From the NCBI GenBank assembly GCA_023634235.1, contig JAMKCF010000062.1, positions 1-64,000 of the forward strand: a stretch of 64,000 nt of DNA. Direction: 5' to 3'. A model generated the notes under the pieces. It searched no databases, was not told where the DNA came from, and worked only from the letters and a program-made list of their open reading frames with translations. This document shows positions 46,835 through 58,027 of the stretch, one piece after another. Origin of the DNA: Pisaster brevispinus. Its lineage: Eukaryota; Echinodermata; Asteroidea; Forcipulatida; Asteriidae. Within the stretch, counting starts at the first letter, position 1. Every line of letters starts with the position of its first letter. The position numbers and the translations under genes are program-made.

Positions 46835-47101
46835 CACCTGCACAACTCTCAACAGTTTGTGCAGGTGTTTACAGAGAGACTAAATCCCAGTCAGATCCAC
46901 AGTCAACATCCAAAAGCTGGATACACCTGTGTAGGACGTCACTTTAATCTTTCTAATCACTCCATTTCTCCCATGATTTTACAGGGCTTTGAGGCACTAG
47001 GAAACCACAAGATTGTTCGCCTGAGTAGGGAGAAGCTATGGATAAGGCGTCTCCAGACCATTCAACCCCATGGTCTAAACAACCAAGAAGGAACTGTCTA
47101 A
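46835..47101 (+). mobile_element. Penelope-like retroelement remnant (C-terminal GIY-YIG endonuclease region)
   Basis: The frame reads HSQHPKAGYTCVGRHFNLSN, then HSISPMILQGFEALGNHKI, then LSREKLWIRRLQTIQPHGLN and stops at TAA 47101. The pattern GxHFNxxxHS, a charged/hydrophobic linker, then REKxWIxxLxTxxPxGLN is the familiar C-terminal signature of Penelope-like element endonucleases. No reverse transcriptase lies upstream in the window, so it is a 5'-truncated copy. The palindrome at 47243 lies about 140 bp downstream, possibly in the old 3' UTR. Confidence 0.75.
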
Positions 47102-47242
47102 TAACCTTTTGTCTTTGCCTTATCCTTTTTACCACAGATAAGACCCCTCTAGTCTGCCTCATTCACTAATCAATTACTTTTCGTCTCCCTCTTCCCATCA
47201 TTTATTTTATACTTTTTGAGGCTTTGCATGATGAGGTATCAA

Positions 47243-47925
47243 TGTATATTCAGTTTGCATTAACACTGTATGTATATCTACTAGCTATGTAGATTTGTTC
47301 TTAAAGAACTAGGTCTTGCTTTTACAATTTTTTTTATTCTACTGCCGCAGAGTAGATTTGGAAATCGGGAGACTACTTCGGGAGACTACTTAGTTCTGAA
47401 AAGAACTGTCCAGCTTATTAGCTACTACCTGGGCGATGGGTAGGAAATCGGCCGGGACTACTACTTTGGCGTCATAGTGGATCAGATCGAGGGGACTTCT
47501 CAGTATTTACTTCATTGCCGCGGAGTGAGTTCTTAATTGGTCTCAACATTTAGACTAGCTTGCTCTAGTCATTGTCTCATGAGGATGAGACAATGACTAG
47601 AGCAAGCTAGTCTAAATGTTGAGACCAATTAAGAACTCACTCCGCGGCAATGAAGTAAATACTGAGAAGTCCCCTTGATCCGATCCACTATTAAGCTAAA
47701 GTAGTAGTCCCGGCCGATTTCCTACCCTCTGCACAGGTAGTAGCTAATAAGCTGGACAGTTCTTTTCAGAACTAAGTAGTCTCCCGAAGTAGTCTCCCGA
47801 TTTCCAAATCTACTCTGCGGCAGTAGAATAAAAATAAAATAAAAAGCAAGACCTAGTTCTTTAAGAACAAATCTACATAGCTAGTAGATATACACACGGT
47901 GATTACCGCAAACCGAATATACATC
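47243..47925. repeat. 683-bp near-perfect palindrome with 4-base loop
   Basis: Reading outward from GAGG at about 47581-47584, both sides match for more than 330 bases. The inner part (ATGAGACAATGACTAG, GAGACCAATTAAGAAC, CTCCGCGGCAATGAAG) is perfect over about 100 bp. Further out there are scattered differences, such as CCCTTGATCCGATCC versus CCCTCGATCTGATCC, and a short length difference near the A/T tract at 47325-47340. The outermost matching parts are ACTGTATGTATATC-like and GAATATACAT. No coding content. It could be a foldback element or an inverted duplication, and any transcript would be a long hairpin. Confidence 0.95.
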
Positions 47926-48408
47926 ATTTATTTTGTCTTTTGTATTCGTTCCTCTTGTGGTCAAACCAGCCCCTCCCCCACCCCACCCCCTTTTGTTACC
48001 CTTCTTTATGTTCATCCTCCTGCTTTCTCTGTGTGCTTTCATCTCTAACGCCTATCTCCACTCCACTTTTTATGTTTGTAGTCTTGTCATTTAGCCTTCA
48101 AGAAAGACTCTGCTAGGGTCGAAATGTCAGGCCACTATCTATTTTTGTGTGTGTAGTAGTTTTTCCATGATTTTTAGAGCCAATTTGTAGTAAGTTTTTT
48201 GCTGAGAATGTTTTATTCATGCATATTTGTATTTAGAAGAACTGATTTAATGTCTGGTCATATTGTTACTTTCAGTGCATATAATTATATACAGTGTATT
48301 TTCCTTAAGTGTGAGGGACTGTTTATGTATAATTTTCTTGTGTATGAATCTCACAAGTAAGTCAAATTGTGAGTTTGAGGTGCATATATAGTTTAAAGGT
48401 GTAAATCA
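47926..48408. other. Intergenic with possible Penelope-like 3' piece
   Basis: AAGACTCTGCTAGGGTCG followed by AAATGTCAGGCC near 48106-48133 resembles a conserved motif often seen with Penelope-like or related retroelements. I recall the pattern only loosely. The rest is AT-rich. Confidence 0.3.
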
Positions 48409-48705
48409 ATGAAAATCAAGGTTGATATTTTTGACAATTTGCTTGATTCAGCCATGGTTTCTTATTTTCCCTTGAAAAGCTACAAGAGCCATGTTAATGA
48501 CAAGCCTTGGCTTACACCTCACATAAATGTTTTTGACCGTCAAATTATGTTGGGTAATAGTTATTATTGGTATGACTCTGCTCTTGGCCTTGACTCTCTG
48601 GCTGGTAGGAGAGAGGCACACTGCAGGCGTTTTGCTAATGAACTTGCTAATAACCCTCACACTAAAGACCTCCTTCCCCCTACCAGGCATGAGAGTCATG
48701 GTTGA
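48409..48705 (+). mobile_element. LINE fragment (linker between endonuclease and reverse transcriptase)
   Basis: The frame contains YKSHVNDKPWLTPHINVFDR then QIMLGNSYYW. DKPWxTxxI...RQ is characteristic of the region between endonuclease and reverse transcriptase in non-LTR retrotransposons. The 98-codon frame ends at TGA without any RT motif, so this is an internally deleted remnant. It is followed by an AT-rich tail to about 49130 with TGTAATTTGACCTTCAAG and AATAAATCTTAAAATC, plausible as the 3' end of the same insertion. Confidence 0.65.
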
Positions 48706-49130
48706 AACCTCCGAAATAGTCATCATGTTTCAACCATCCCCACCAGATCCAGTCATTTTAAAAATAGCCCTGTTCCTTATTTTATAGGTTTAATTCATTC
48801 TTAATTATTTCTCCATTTTATTGTGTGTAGTGGTCTGAGTGAGGTTCTTATTTAATTTTATGTTTTATTGAAACATTTATGTCCCTTTTAATTATTCCAT
48901 TTCCCTTTTAAACTACAGTGAGGTGTTTCTTTTGTTTATGTGGTTCTGTTTTTGTTTTAAAGGCGAGTGTGCAATCTGTTTTTCTTATCAATTTTTTGCT
49001 ATTCAGGTGTCCTTTAAACAAAAAAGTATGTCTTATCGATTTTTTACTATTGTAATGACTCTGTAATTTGACCTTCAAGTCACGAAGTTTGTCAATATTA
49101 ATAAATCTTAAAATCTTAATCATATATAAA
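48706..49130. other. Probable LINE 3' tail
   Basis: A/T-rich and untranslated. It contains two similar stretches (TCTTATCAATTTTTTGCTAT near 48984 and TCTTATCGATTTTTTACTAT near 49030) and ends in repeated AATCTTAAAATCTTAATC. Confidence 0.45.
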
Positions 49131-49879
49131 TGTCATTTTCATAAATCCTTTCTAGGTCGCACTTGTTTGTTTTTATGGACCAGTCGGGTCGCGTGGTCGT
49201 AAAGTAGGGAACCCAAGTGCGTCCTCAATGTTCAATTGTCTCCTCCAACTTGGTTGTTAGAATATTTATAGTGAAAAGTTAAGTGTGAAGTCTCGACCTT
49301 TAGGCTCATTCTCTTTTTCATTTTAGCTTTAAGCAAGAGAGATCAAGAGCACATTTATTTTCTCTTGTTATTTGTCTTTATTTTGTACGAAGCATGACTC
49401 TGGCCATGCTCCAAATGCATTTCAGTAGGAAGGGATAGTTAGGGTCATAGAGCTATTTGTGAGTATCTGTATCAAATCATAACTTTATTCCAGAAATAAT
49501 TTTTAAATAGAAGTCCAGCCTCCTTCCCTTGTCTCTACATTAACTGTTAATTAAGTGAGGAGGGTCCTCATAAATTCCCTCATCTCTGCCAATTGCTTTG
49601 TTTTGCTTTGTTAATTGACTTTATGTTTATAATATTGTATTTTGTTATGTTCCCTTTGGGGGAGAATTACAAGATGAGCGAGTACCTGCATTTCTGTTTC
49701 CATTTTGGAGTAATTTGTTTGTCTCTGAGTTTAGCGGGTAGTCCGCTCCCCTTCTGGCAGATAGGGATGAGCTCTTACAATACGTTGAGCCACTTTTTAT
49801 AGCTCTTACATCCTTTTAAAGATTCTTTTGCAAAAAAAGTATAATCCCTGCATAAATAGGCAAAGAGTAAAAATGGCAT
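49131..49879. other. Intergenic, nothing firm
   Basis: No splice-bounded frame, no RNA gene. A 69-codon frame at 49593-49802 is hydrophobic and lacks signals. Confidence 0.5.
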
Positions 49880-50810
49880 CTGAAAAACTGTGGTTAATTA
49901 ACCACTAATTAGTGAGCCAAATTAGCCATCTTCTATTCATAATGAAGGGTACAAATTCTTTTCAGAAAGGTAGTTGACTCAAAAGCACAGGCATTATAAA
50001 TGGAAATGGTGTCTGTATATAGTTGTGGCTATTTTTGAGCTGCCTTATTTGGTTCACTAATTAGTGGTTAAATACAGTTTTACAGAAGCTATTTTCCATC
50101 TATAGCAGGTACAATGCACATGCGGTTGAGTAAAACTACCTTTAAAAAAAAATTGTATCCTTCATTATCAGTAAAAAAAAATAATAAGCCCAGGTTCTTG
50201 AAGACTGTTATAACCTGGGCACACCACTTTTTTGAAGTAGCTTAATTGGTCCAGTGATCAGTGGTTAATTAAGTACAGTTATACAGACGCCATTCTCCAT
50301 CTATAACACGAAAAATGGCCCATGCACTTTAATTAGTCAACTGCCTCTTTGAACTGCTGGTTCAATCTGAGTTCGATCGGAGACGAACAATATTCAAACT
50401 GCTCAAAATGCTCTGACATGAATTCTGACTAAGACAAATGGGTATTCTGAAGCAGCCGGTTCAATCTCATTAAACGAATGTTACACTGGGCACCAAATTT
50501 TGGAGTTGGTTAATATTTGGGTCCACTAATCGGCTGTTAATTAACCACATCTATGCAGATGTCATTTGCGTCTCACGTACATTTGCCTTAAGCGGTTGAG
50601 TAATAACTACCTCTAAGAATGTACTCTTCGTTATTAATAAAAGTGTAAGTTTAAGCCCAGAATCTTGAAAACTGTCAAACTGAACATACCAAATTTTTGA
50701 GCTGGCAAATTTGGTCCATTGATTAGTGGTTAGTAGCACAGTTACATATGCCATTTTTCATCCATAACACGCACAATTACATAACGCGGTTGAGTAAACT
50801 ACTTTTCTTT
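49880..50810. repeat. Four degenerate tandem-like copies of an AT-rich unit
   Basis: The phrases TTGGTCCA or a variant, ATTAGTGGTTAA, ACAGTTATAC, GCCATTTTCCATC and CGGTTGAGTAA recur at about 49895-50160, 50225-50345, 50495-50650 and 50690-50800. Spacing is irregular and divergence high. Confidence 0.65.
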
Positions 50811-51375
50811 TCGATATTTGATAGTTTATTGAACACATACACAATTGGATGCGTTCATACAAAAATAATTAAAAGGTACGACAAGTGGTTAAAAGAAAAA
50901 TATTAATTGTTGGGAAAAAATATTGATGTTAAAAATTTATTATTATTATTCCAACGAAAAACTAGAAAAAGGAAAACAACTTTTTGATAAGTTCAGAAGT
51001 CCCCATCATGGCAATAGTGAAAAAGAAACCCGCTCTGAGACTATCATTGCAAGAGTAGTTGAATTTGGACACTTCCAATTTAATTTGTTAATTTAAATAA
51101 CGTAAAGGTTGTCGATTACAAATTTAAGATTGACAACATATTTTCATTTGCATAAAAGTTATTATTAGTTCTTGAATGACGAAAGTGATTAAATTTGTCT
51201 TTGTGTAAACGTATGCAGTTTTCAGATTACGATAACATGCATATTATTTTACTTTTACTTATTTAATCTTCATTACTGAATTCAGAAAAGTTGCAAGAAC
51301 AATGATGACTAGTTTCTCAAATGTTTGAAGTACCCCCCCCCCCCCTTCATTTTGCGCTTACTTTGATGATGTTGC
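50811..51375. other. AT-rich stretch upstream of the candidate gene
   Basis: No exon visible. It ends with a C run of 13 at about 51333-51345. Confidence 0.5.
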
Positions 51376-51399
51376 TGACGTCGCATTCTAGTGACGTAA
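51376..51399. promoter_or_regulatory. Two CRE/ATF-like sites upstream of the candidate first exon
   Basis: TGACGTCG (51376-51383) and TGACGTAA (51392-51399) lie 112-135 bp before the ATG at 51511. The spacing is consistent with a proximal promoter, but no TATA box is clear and the assignment rests only on motif matches. Confidence 0.3.
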
Positions 51400-51510
51400 T
51401 TTTTAATGGTCATGTAGCTTGTTTTATTGTACAGCGCCCTCACAGCAAAAAACTAGCGTTTGGAATTTTCGCGGGGTTTCTCCAGCATTATTTTGCTTTA
51501 CGAAGACAAG

Positions 51511-51617
51511 ATGACACCTTGGGTTTCTGTCTACGTTTTTGCTGTTTTTCTTCTTCATTTTGAATGCAGCCTTCGAATGATTGAAGATGTAGGCACTGCA
51601 TGTGTGCGAATGTTCAG
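51511..51617 (+). CDS. Candidate first exon with signal peptide
   Basis: ATG at 51511 opens MTPWVSVYVFAVFLLHFECS, then LRMIEDVGTACVRMF, leaving AG before GTAAAT at 51618. The first 17 residues are a short polar start and a hydrophobic core, like a secretory signal, with Cys 19 near a plausible cleavage site. Two CRE-like motifs lie upstream. The phase (AG left over) matches the small exons at 52126 and beyond. A caution: TTTTTCTTCTTCATTTTGAATGCAG inside this interval is also a good acceptor ending at 51569, so the real exon may be only 51570-51617 (48 nt, same phase). The product is unrecognised; if the first-exon reading is right, it is secreted or membrane-bound. Confidence 0.45.
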
Positions 51618-52125
51618 GTAAATTTCACTTTATTCTACTCTTATTCTACGGTTTATCATGTTCGTTTGTGCAGTTAGGTTTGTTTCTCTGCGGACAAGGT
51701 TACGATCATTACAACAAACAAACACTAAACAGTGACGGCAGCAACGTTTGTCAGTGAAGACAGTGGCGAGAATGCTAATATTAGTCAAGTCGGGAGCACT
51801 CATTCTGGTTTAGTCTGGTTTGGAAATTATGTCTGCAGCACGGAATAATATAACTTTATTCATCTCTATCATCATCTATGAATTCCAGTTCTCAGAGACA
51901 TTTTGGGAACTAAATCAACAGTTCAGTTTTCGGTAGGTTTCTTCTGATCGCTGACTCTGCTCTGGTCAGTCCCTCCTGCTACCATATGCCAACTTGCCGC
52001 TTGTGTGCATATACCATTCTACATTGACTTGCCACAGTCCTAAAGAAAAAGTTATACAGTTTCTTCCCAGAACATAATTATTTCCAAACTTTTTATATGT
52101 GTTCTTCTGAATTGTCTTTGTCCAG

Positions 52126-52203
52126 TCATGCCTATTGGCACAGCTATTTCTTCATGAGTTTGTGCTGTGTGTGTCGCCTCTACATCCCATGGCCCATGAA
52201 AAG
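52126..52203 (+). CDS. Small symmetric exon, copy 1 (78 nt)
   Basis: TCTTTGTCCAG precedes and AAAAG|GTACAA follows. The exon starts with one base, completing Ser after AG, then reads HAYWHSYFFMSLCCVCRLYI and PWPMK and leaves AG. It is 78 nt, nine more than its paralogues, with HAYW and PWP where the others have R and PRL. It is a symmetric phase 2-2 exon, so it can be included, skipped or exchanged without changing frame. Hydrophobic and Cys-rich (CCVC), it could be a membrane segment or a disulfide-bearing stretch. Not recognised. As the most divergent member and nearest to the candidate first exon it may be the ancestral version. Confidence 0.5.
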
Positions 52204-52852
52204 GTACAATTGAGTATTATAAAAGGTATAACACTTCCTAACTTAATTCTTGACGCTTGTTGAACCCTATCAATATTTGAAGTTTATTGATAATTTCCTT
52301 GATTGCACCTGAGAAAGTTCAGGCTTTTTGAGTTTTTGCCATTCACTTATAGTTTGGAGACTTTCAGATCATAACATATGCAGGCGATGCAGGCTAATGG
52401 AACCACAATTAAAGTGTCCTTTTGTGTTGTTCTGATAACAAGCCCAGTCTGTTCTGTGAGGTCTGCATCACTGGACCGCTAGGCCACAACACTCCACTAA
52501 TTATTGTAGAACAGAACAAGGGATGAATGCATAGTCAGATTATGGGTCAGGCTCAATCCAGGTAGGATTTTGAGCAGCGGAGGCAAACTTATAATTTCAA
52601 AATCCGTTGGAGTTAAGTGACCAAGTGTAAAAAAAACTTGATTTGGTTAGACGTCATCACTGATCTCTGGTCAGTCCCTCCTGCTACCAATTGCCCACTT
52701 GCCACTTGTGTGTGCATAATACAATTCTATCTTGACTTGCCACAGTCCTAAACAAAAAGTTACACTTACAAAATCTGTGTCTGCAGTTTCTTCCCAGAAC
52801 TTAATTATTTCCAAACTTTTCATATGTGTTCTTTTGAATTGTCTTTGTCCAG

Positions 52853-52921
52853 TAGGCACAGCTATTTCTTCATGAGTTTGTGCTGTCTGTGTCGGCTCTT
52901 CATCCCACGGCTCATGAAAAG
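52853..52921 (+). CDS. Small symmetric exon, copy 2 (69 nt)
   Basis: Acceptor TCTTTGTCCAG and donor AAAAG|GTACAA. Reads RHSYFFMSLCCLCRLFIPRL then MK, entered with one base and leaving AG. It is identical at base level to copy 6. The encoded segment is hydrophobic with CCLC and basic ends. Confidence 0.5.
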
Positions 52922-54090
52922 GTACAAATTTTATAAGATCTTTGGACTGGTCTGGTCATTAGTTTACTGGTCAGACTCTAAAATTACTGGCCTCGAGTCT
53001 GTGTTTCAACTCGAATTGATGGCCTTTGTTCCTGCAGGGTTTTGATGTTGCTTGCCACTTGTCAGAATTAATAAGTGTGTGAGAGCTGAATTTAATTTCC
53101 GAATAGACACTTTCGTCTGTGTCTAGCTGTTTGTTAGAGGTGAATTTTCCCCGCAATTTAGCTCATATACATTGTCAAAGAACTGTTTTTTTGCCATCCT
53201 TAGAGCAGCCAACTCTCCCTGTTTCTGCGGATAGTTCCTTGAAAATAAATCCATCTTTCCATGTTCAGATAAACAAATTTGAAAATCTCCCCGATTATTT
53301 TAGGTTTCCCCCATGTTCTTCATATCACCATGTTGTAGAAAATTTCCTAGTCTGCAAGATGAAAATGTTGGCAGCTTGACCTTTTAGAGTGGGTGTTCGC
53401 GTATAAGATCTTCTCTTGAAATCGAACACTTCCGAACTTAATTCTTGACGTTTGTTAAACCCTATCAATATTTGAAGTTTATTGATAATTTCCTTAATGA
53501 ATCAAGTCTTATATCAGTGGGATCTTGTTTGAATTCTCGATTGCACCTGAGAAAGTTCAGGCTTTTTGAGTTTTTGACATTCACTTATAGTTTGAAGACT
53601 TTCAGATCATAACATATGCAGGCGACGCAGGCTAATGGAACCACAATTAAAGTGTCCTTTTGTGTTGTTCTGATAACAAGCCCAGTCTGTTCAGTGAGGT
53701 CTGCATCACTGGACCGCTAGGCCACAACACTCCACTAATTATTGTAGAACAGAACAAGGGATGAATGCATAGTCAGATTATGGGTCAGGCCCAATCCAGA
53801 TTGGATTTCGAGCAGAGGAGGCAAACTTATAATTTGAAAATCCATTGGAGTTAAGTGACCAAGTTAAAAAAAAAACTTGATTTGGTCAGACGTCATCACT
53901 GATCTCTGGTCAGTCCCTCCTGCTACCAATTGCCCACTTGCCACTTGTGTGTGCATATACCATTTTATCTTGACTTGCCACAGTCCTAAACAAAAAGTTA
54001 CACTTACAAAATCTGTGTCTGCAGTTTCTTCCCAGATCTTAATTATTTCCAACTTTTTCATATGTGTTCTTTTGAATTGTCTTTGTCCAG

Positions 54091-54159
54091 TAGGCACAGC
54101 TATTTCTTTGTGAGTTTGTGCTGTCTGTGTCGGCTCTTCATCCCACGGCTCATGAAAAG
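54091..54159 (+). CDS. Small symmetric exon, copy 3 (69 nt)
   Basis: Same splice context, with donor GTACGA. Two base changes give FFV in place of FFM. Open frame and 69-nt length kept. It lies about 130 bp before the candidate terminal exon at 54293, in compatible phase. Confidence 0.5.
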
Positions 54160-54292
54160 GTACGATTGAGTATTATTAAAGGTATAATACAGGAGTGGTA
54201 GACCTGGTAGAAGAGAGAGTTTGTGAACTAAATCAACAGTTCAGTTTTCAGGAGGTTTCTTCTTCCCCATATTTTTTTCTGACGGTAGTCAG

Positions 54293-54461
54293 CTTGAAAA
54301 GCCCTATGGAATTCGCCCCTGTTCCAGGGCTTGAATTTGTTGGTGAAATCCAGAAGAATACAGGGCTAGCATGTTGCTTAAAATATGCACTAGACAAGAA
54401 TTTCTGTTACAAGACCAGACTCAAAGAGAGAAATCCATTATCTACACAGTTTAACATGTAA
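54293..54461 (+). CDS. Candidate terminal exon of the 51-54 kb gene
   Basis: TTCTTCTTCCCCATATTTTT and ACGGTAGTCAG form an acceptor ending at 54292. The exon enters with one base (completing Ser after AG) and reads LKSPMEFAPVPGLEFVGEIQ, then KNTGLACCLKYALDKNFCYK, then TRLKERNPLSTQFNM and TAA at 54459-54461. Phase fits every small exon of the block. A chain from 51511 through one small exon to here would give a protein of about 110-117 residues with paired Cys. PGLEFVGEI resembles a short motif of medium-chain reductases, but the surroundings do not match. The other two copies of this exon (56301, 58028) carry an extra base that breaks the frame, so only this copy is open. Confidence 0.45.
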
Positions 54462-54888
54462 ACTGTTTTTATCTGAACAAGCACTGACACAAGAGTGATT
54501 ACATTTGTCTTATGGGGTGGGTAGTTCAATAACAGAGTTAGAAGATACTTAGCAGATTGACTCAAAATTAACAGTGGATTTATATCTTTCTTCCTCAAGT
54601 TACTACTTAGTGATGTACATGTACTTTTTGTATAATTTGCAACTGACAAATTTTTTAAGACATTCTGATTGGTCTGGTCATTAGTTTACTGGCCAGACTC
54701 TAAAATTACTGGCCTCGGGTCTGCGTTCCAACTCGAAATGATGGCCTTTGCAACTGCAGGGTTTTGATGTTGCTTGCCACTTGTCAGAATATAGTGTGTG
54801 AGAGCTGAATTTAATTTCCGAATAGACACTTTCATCTGTGTCTAGCTGTTTGTTGGACGTGAATTTGCCCCGCAATCCAGCTCATATA

Positions 54889-55573
54889 CAGTCGACTCTC
54901 GTAATACGAGGTCCGCCGGACTGGTCCGTTTTCCTAATATTATCCGAACCTCGTCTTAAACGCAGCGCACTATTTACATGTACAATAACATGTACTGTAT
55001 ACACACGTCGTCATAGTGCATGCACTACACACGTGTCTTTGCTAGAACGGCGCGGTTGGCTACAGTTCTTACGAGCATCCTGTACACAAAAATATTAATG
55101 ATAAATGCAATTTTGTTGACTACGATCATAGAAATTTAATATTTTGTATAACTCAAAATAAAAATCATAGCAAAGTCATGTCAGACTTGCCGTTCATGTG
55201 ACCATGATGTGACAGATTCGATACTGTGTAGCGCCTATGCTGAACGTTGTTTTCGCTGGTAGCCGCTAGGCGTGTAGGCGAAGTAGTATTTGAAGCATAT
55301 GTTACCAGCGTAATGTTTCTGATTTTCGGATCGGACGGAACCGTGTAGCCGGTCCGATCCGATAAATAGTTTGGCAACAAGCATGTAATTTCAGAAACTT
55401 AGCTGACTGAACGGTAAGCTTTTACGCAGCAATATTTTTCCGATCTCGCTTTAAAAGTACGAAAAACAATACATTTTGTCATCATGGGGCCGCAAAAATA
55501 CCTCGTATTATCCGTGTTCTCGTATTAACCGGCGTCTCGTATCTTCCGAGCTCGTATTAACGAGAGTCGACTG
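54889..55573. mobile_element. 685-bp pogo/Tigger-like non-autonomous DNA element
   Basis: Ends are CAGTCGACTCTCGTAATACG and, read in reverse complement, CAGTCGACTCTCGTTAATAC, flanked by TA on both sides (54887-54888 and 55574-55575). Sister R modules show the empty site CATATACATTGTC, which proves insertion with TA duplication. CAGT ends and TA target are typical of the Tc1/mariner superfamily, pogo/Tigger branch. The interior has no transposase but holds an 11-bp inverted repeat TCGGATCGGAC/GTCCGATCCGA near 55328-55365. Confidence 0.9.
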
Positions 55574-56100
55574 TACATTGTCAAATTACTTTTTTTTTGC
55601 CATCCTTAGAGAACTCTCCCTGTTTCTGCGGATAGTTTCCTGAAAATAAATCCATATTTTCATGTTCAGATAAACAAATTTGAAAATCTCCCCAATTATT
55701 TTAGGTTTTCCCCTATGTTCTTCATATCGCCCAGATTATTGAAGAAAATTTCCTTGACTGCAAGATGAAAATGTTGGCAGCTTGACCTTAGAGTGGTTGT
55801 TCGCGTATAAGATCATCTCTTGAAATTGTACACTTCCTAACTTAATTCTTGACGCATGTTAAACCCTATCAATATTTGAAGTTTATTGATAATTGCCTTA
55901 ATGAATCAAGTCTTATATCAGTGGGATCTTGTTTAAAGTCTTGATTGCACCTGAGAAAGTTCATATACCATTCTATCTTGACGTGCCACAGTCCTAAACA
56001 AAAAAGTTACACTTGCAAAATCTGTGTCTGCAGTTTTCTTCCCAGAACTAAATTATTTCCAAACTTTTCATATGTGTTCTTTTGAATTGTCTTTGTCCAG

Positions 56101-56169
56101 TAGGCACAGCTATTTCTTCGTGAGTTTGTGCTGTCTGAGTCGGCTCTTCATCCCACGGCTCATGAAAAG
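56101..56169 (+). CDS. Small symmetric exon, copy 4 (69 nt)
   Basis: Splice sites retained. FFV in place of FFM, and CCLS in place of CCLC, so one conserved Cys is lost. Frame open, length 69. Confidence 0.45.
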
Positions 56170-56300
56170 GTACGATTGAGTATTATTAAAGGTATAATAC
56201 AGGATTGGTAGATCTTGTAGAAGAGAGTTTTTGACCTAAATCAACAGTTCAGTTTTCAGGAGGTTTCTTCTTCCCCATTTTTTTTTCTGACGGTAGTCAG

Positions 56301-56471
56301 CTTGAAAAGCCCTATGGAATTCGCCCCTTGTTCCAGGGCTTGAATTTGATGGGGAAATCCACAAGAATGCAGGGCTTGCATGTTGCTTTAAAGTATGCAC
56401 TAGACAAGAATTTCTGTTACAAGACCAGAAATAAAGAGAGAAATCCATTATTTACTCAGTTTAACATGTAA
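56301..56471 (+). pseudogene. Decayed copy of the terminal exon
   Basis: Homologous to 54293-54461 with the same TAGTCAG acceptor. One extra T in CGCCCCTTGTTCC (versus CGCCCCTGTTCC) shifts the frame early, and further substitutions follow. Confidence 0.7.
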
Positions 56472-56590
56472 ACTTTTTTTATCTGAACAAGCACTGACAC
56501 AAGAGTGATTTAATTTGTCTGCAGTTTCTTCCCAGAACATAATTATTTCCAAACTTTTTATATGTGTTCTTTTGAATTGTTTTTGTCCAG

Positions 56591-56659
56591 TAGGCACAGC
56601 TATTTCTTCATGAGTTTGTGCTGTCTGTGTCGGCTCGTCATCCCACGGCTCATGAAAAG
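56591..56659 (+). CDS. Small symmetric exon, copy 5 (69 nt)
   Basis: Splice sites retained. One change relative to copy 2 gives CRLVIP in place of CRLFIP. Frame open, length 69. Confidence 0.45.
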
Positions 56660-57827
56660 GTACAAATTTTATAAGACCTTTGGACTGGTCAGTCTGGTCA
56701 TTAGTTTACTGGCCAGACTCTAAAATTACTGGCCATGGGTCTGCGTTCAAACTCGAAATAATGGCCTTTGCTCCTGCAGGGTAATGACATAGCTTGCCAC
56801 TCGTCAGAATTTAGTGTGTGAGAGCTGAATTTAATTTTCGAATAAACACTTTCATCTGTGTCTAGCTGTTTGTTAGAGGTGAATTTGCCCCGCAATCCAG
56901 CTCATATACATTGTCAAAGAACTGTTTTTTTGCCATCCTTAGAGCAGCCAACTCTCCCTGTCTGCAGATAGTTCCCTAAAAATAAATCCATCTTTCCATG
57001 TTCAGATAAACAAATTTGAAAATCTCCCGAATTGTTTTAGGTTTTCCCCCATGTTCTTCATTATCGCCCAGATTATTGTAGAAAATTTTCTTGACTGCAA
57101 GATGAAAATTTTGGCAGCTTGACCTTAGAGTGGTTGTTTGCGTATAAGATCTTCTCTTGAAATCGTACACTTCCGAACTTAATTCTTGACGTTTGTTAAA
57201 CCCTATCAATATTTGAAGTTTATTGATAATTTCTTTAATTAATCAAGTCTTACATCAGTGGGATCTTGTTTGAACTCTTGATTGCACCTGAGAAAGTTCA
57301 GGCTTTTTGAGTTTTTGCCATTCACTTATAGTTTGAAGACTTTCAGATCATAACATGTGCAGGCGATGCAGGCTAATGGAACCACATACTGTCCTTTTGT
57401 GTTGTTATGATAACAAGCCCAGTCTGTTCTGTGAGGTCTGCATCACTGGACCGCTAGGCCACAACACTCCACTAATTATTGTAGATCAGAACAAGGGATG
57501 ATTGCATAGTCAGATTATGGGTCAGGCTCAATCCAGGTTTGATTTCGAGCAGCGGAGGCAAACTTATAATATCAAAATCCGTTGGAGTTAAGTGACTAAG
57601 TGTAAAAAAAACTTGATTTGGTCAGACGTCGTCACTTATCTCTGGTCAGTCCCTCCTGCTACCAATTGCCCACTTGCAAATTGTGTGTGCATATTCCATT
57701 CTAACTTGACTTGACACAGTCCTAAACAAAAAAGTTACACTAGCAAAATCTGTGTCTGCAATTTCTTCCAAGATCTTAATTATTTCCAAAGTTTTCATAT
57801 GTGTTCTTTGGAATTGTCTTTGTCCAG

Positions 57828-57896
57828 TAGGCACAGCTATTTCTTCATGAGTTTGTGCTGTCTGTGTCGGCTCTTCATCCCACGGCTCATGAAAAG
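57828..57896 (+). CDS. Small symmetric exon, copy 6 (69 nt)
   Basis: Identical to copy 2 in the exon, while its flanks differ at several positions (for example TTTGGAATTG in the tract). Splice sites retained. Confidence 0.45.
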
Positions 57897-58027
57897 GTAC
57901 GATTGAGTATTATTAAAGGTATAATACAGGATTGGTAGATCTTGTAGAAGAGAGTTTTTGACCTAAATCAACAGTTCAGTTTTCAGGAGGTTTCTTCTTC
58001 CCCATATTTTTTTCTGACGGTAGTCAG

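Noticed and set aside
53119..53379. 86-codon frame in the R module, with a related frame near 58555
   Set aside because: The frame is kept in two R modules but broken in the others and lies in intron-like sequence between small exons, without its own splice sites.
54313..54352. PGLEFVGEI as a medium-chain reductase domain
   Set aside because: Only about nine residues match the pattern; the following residues and the length do not fit that fold.
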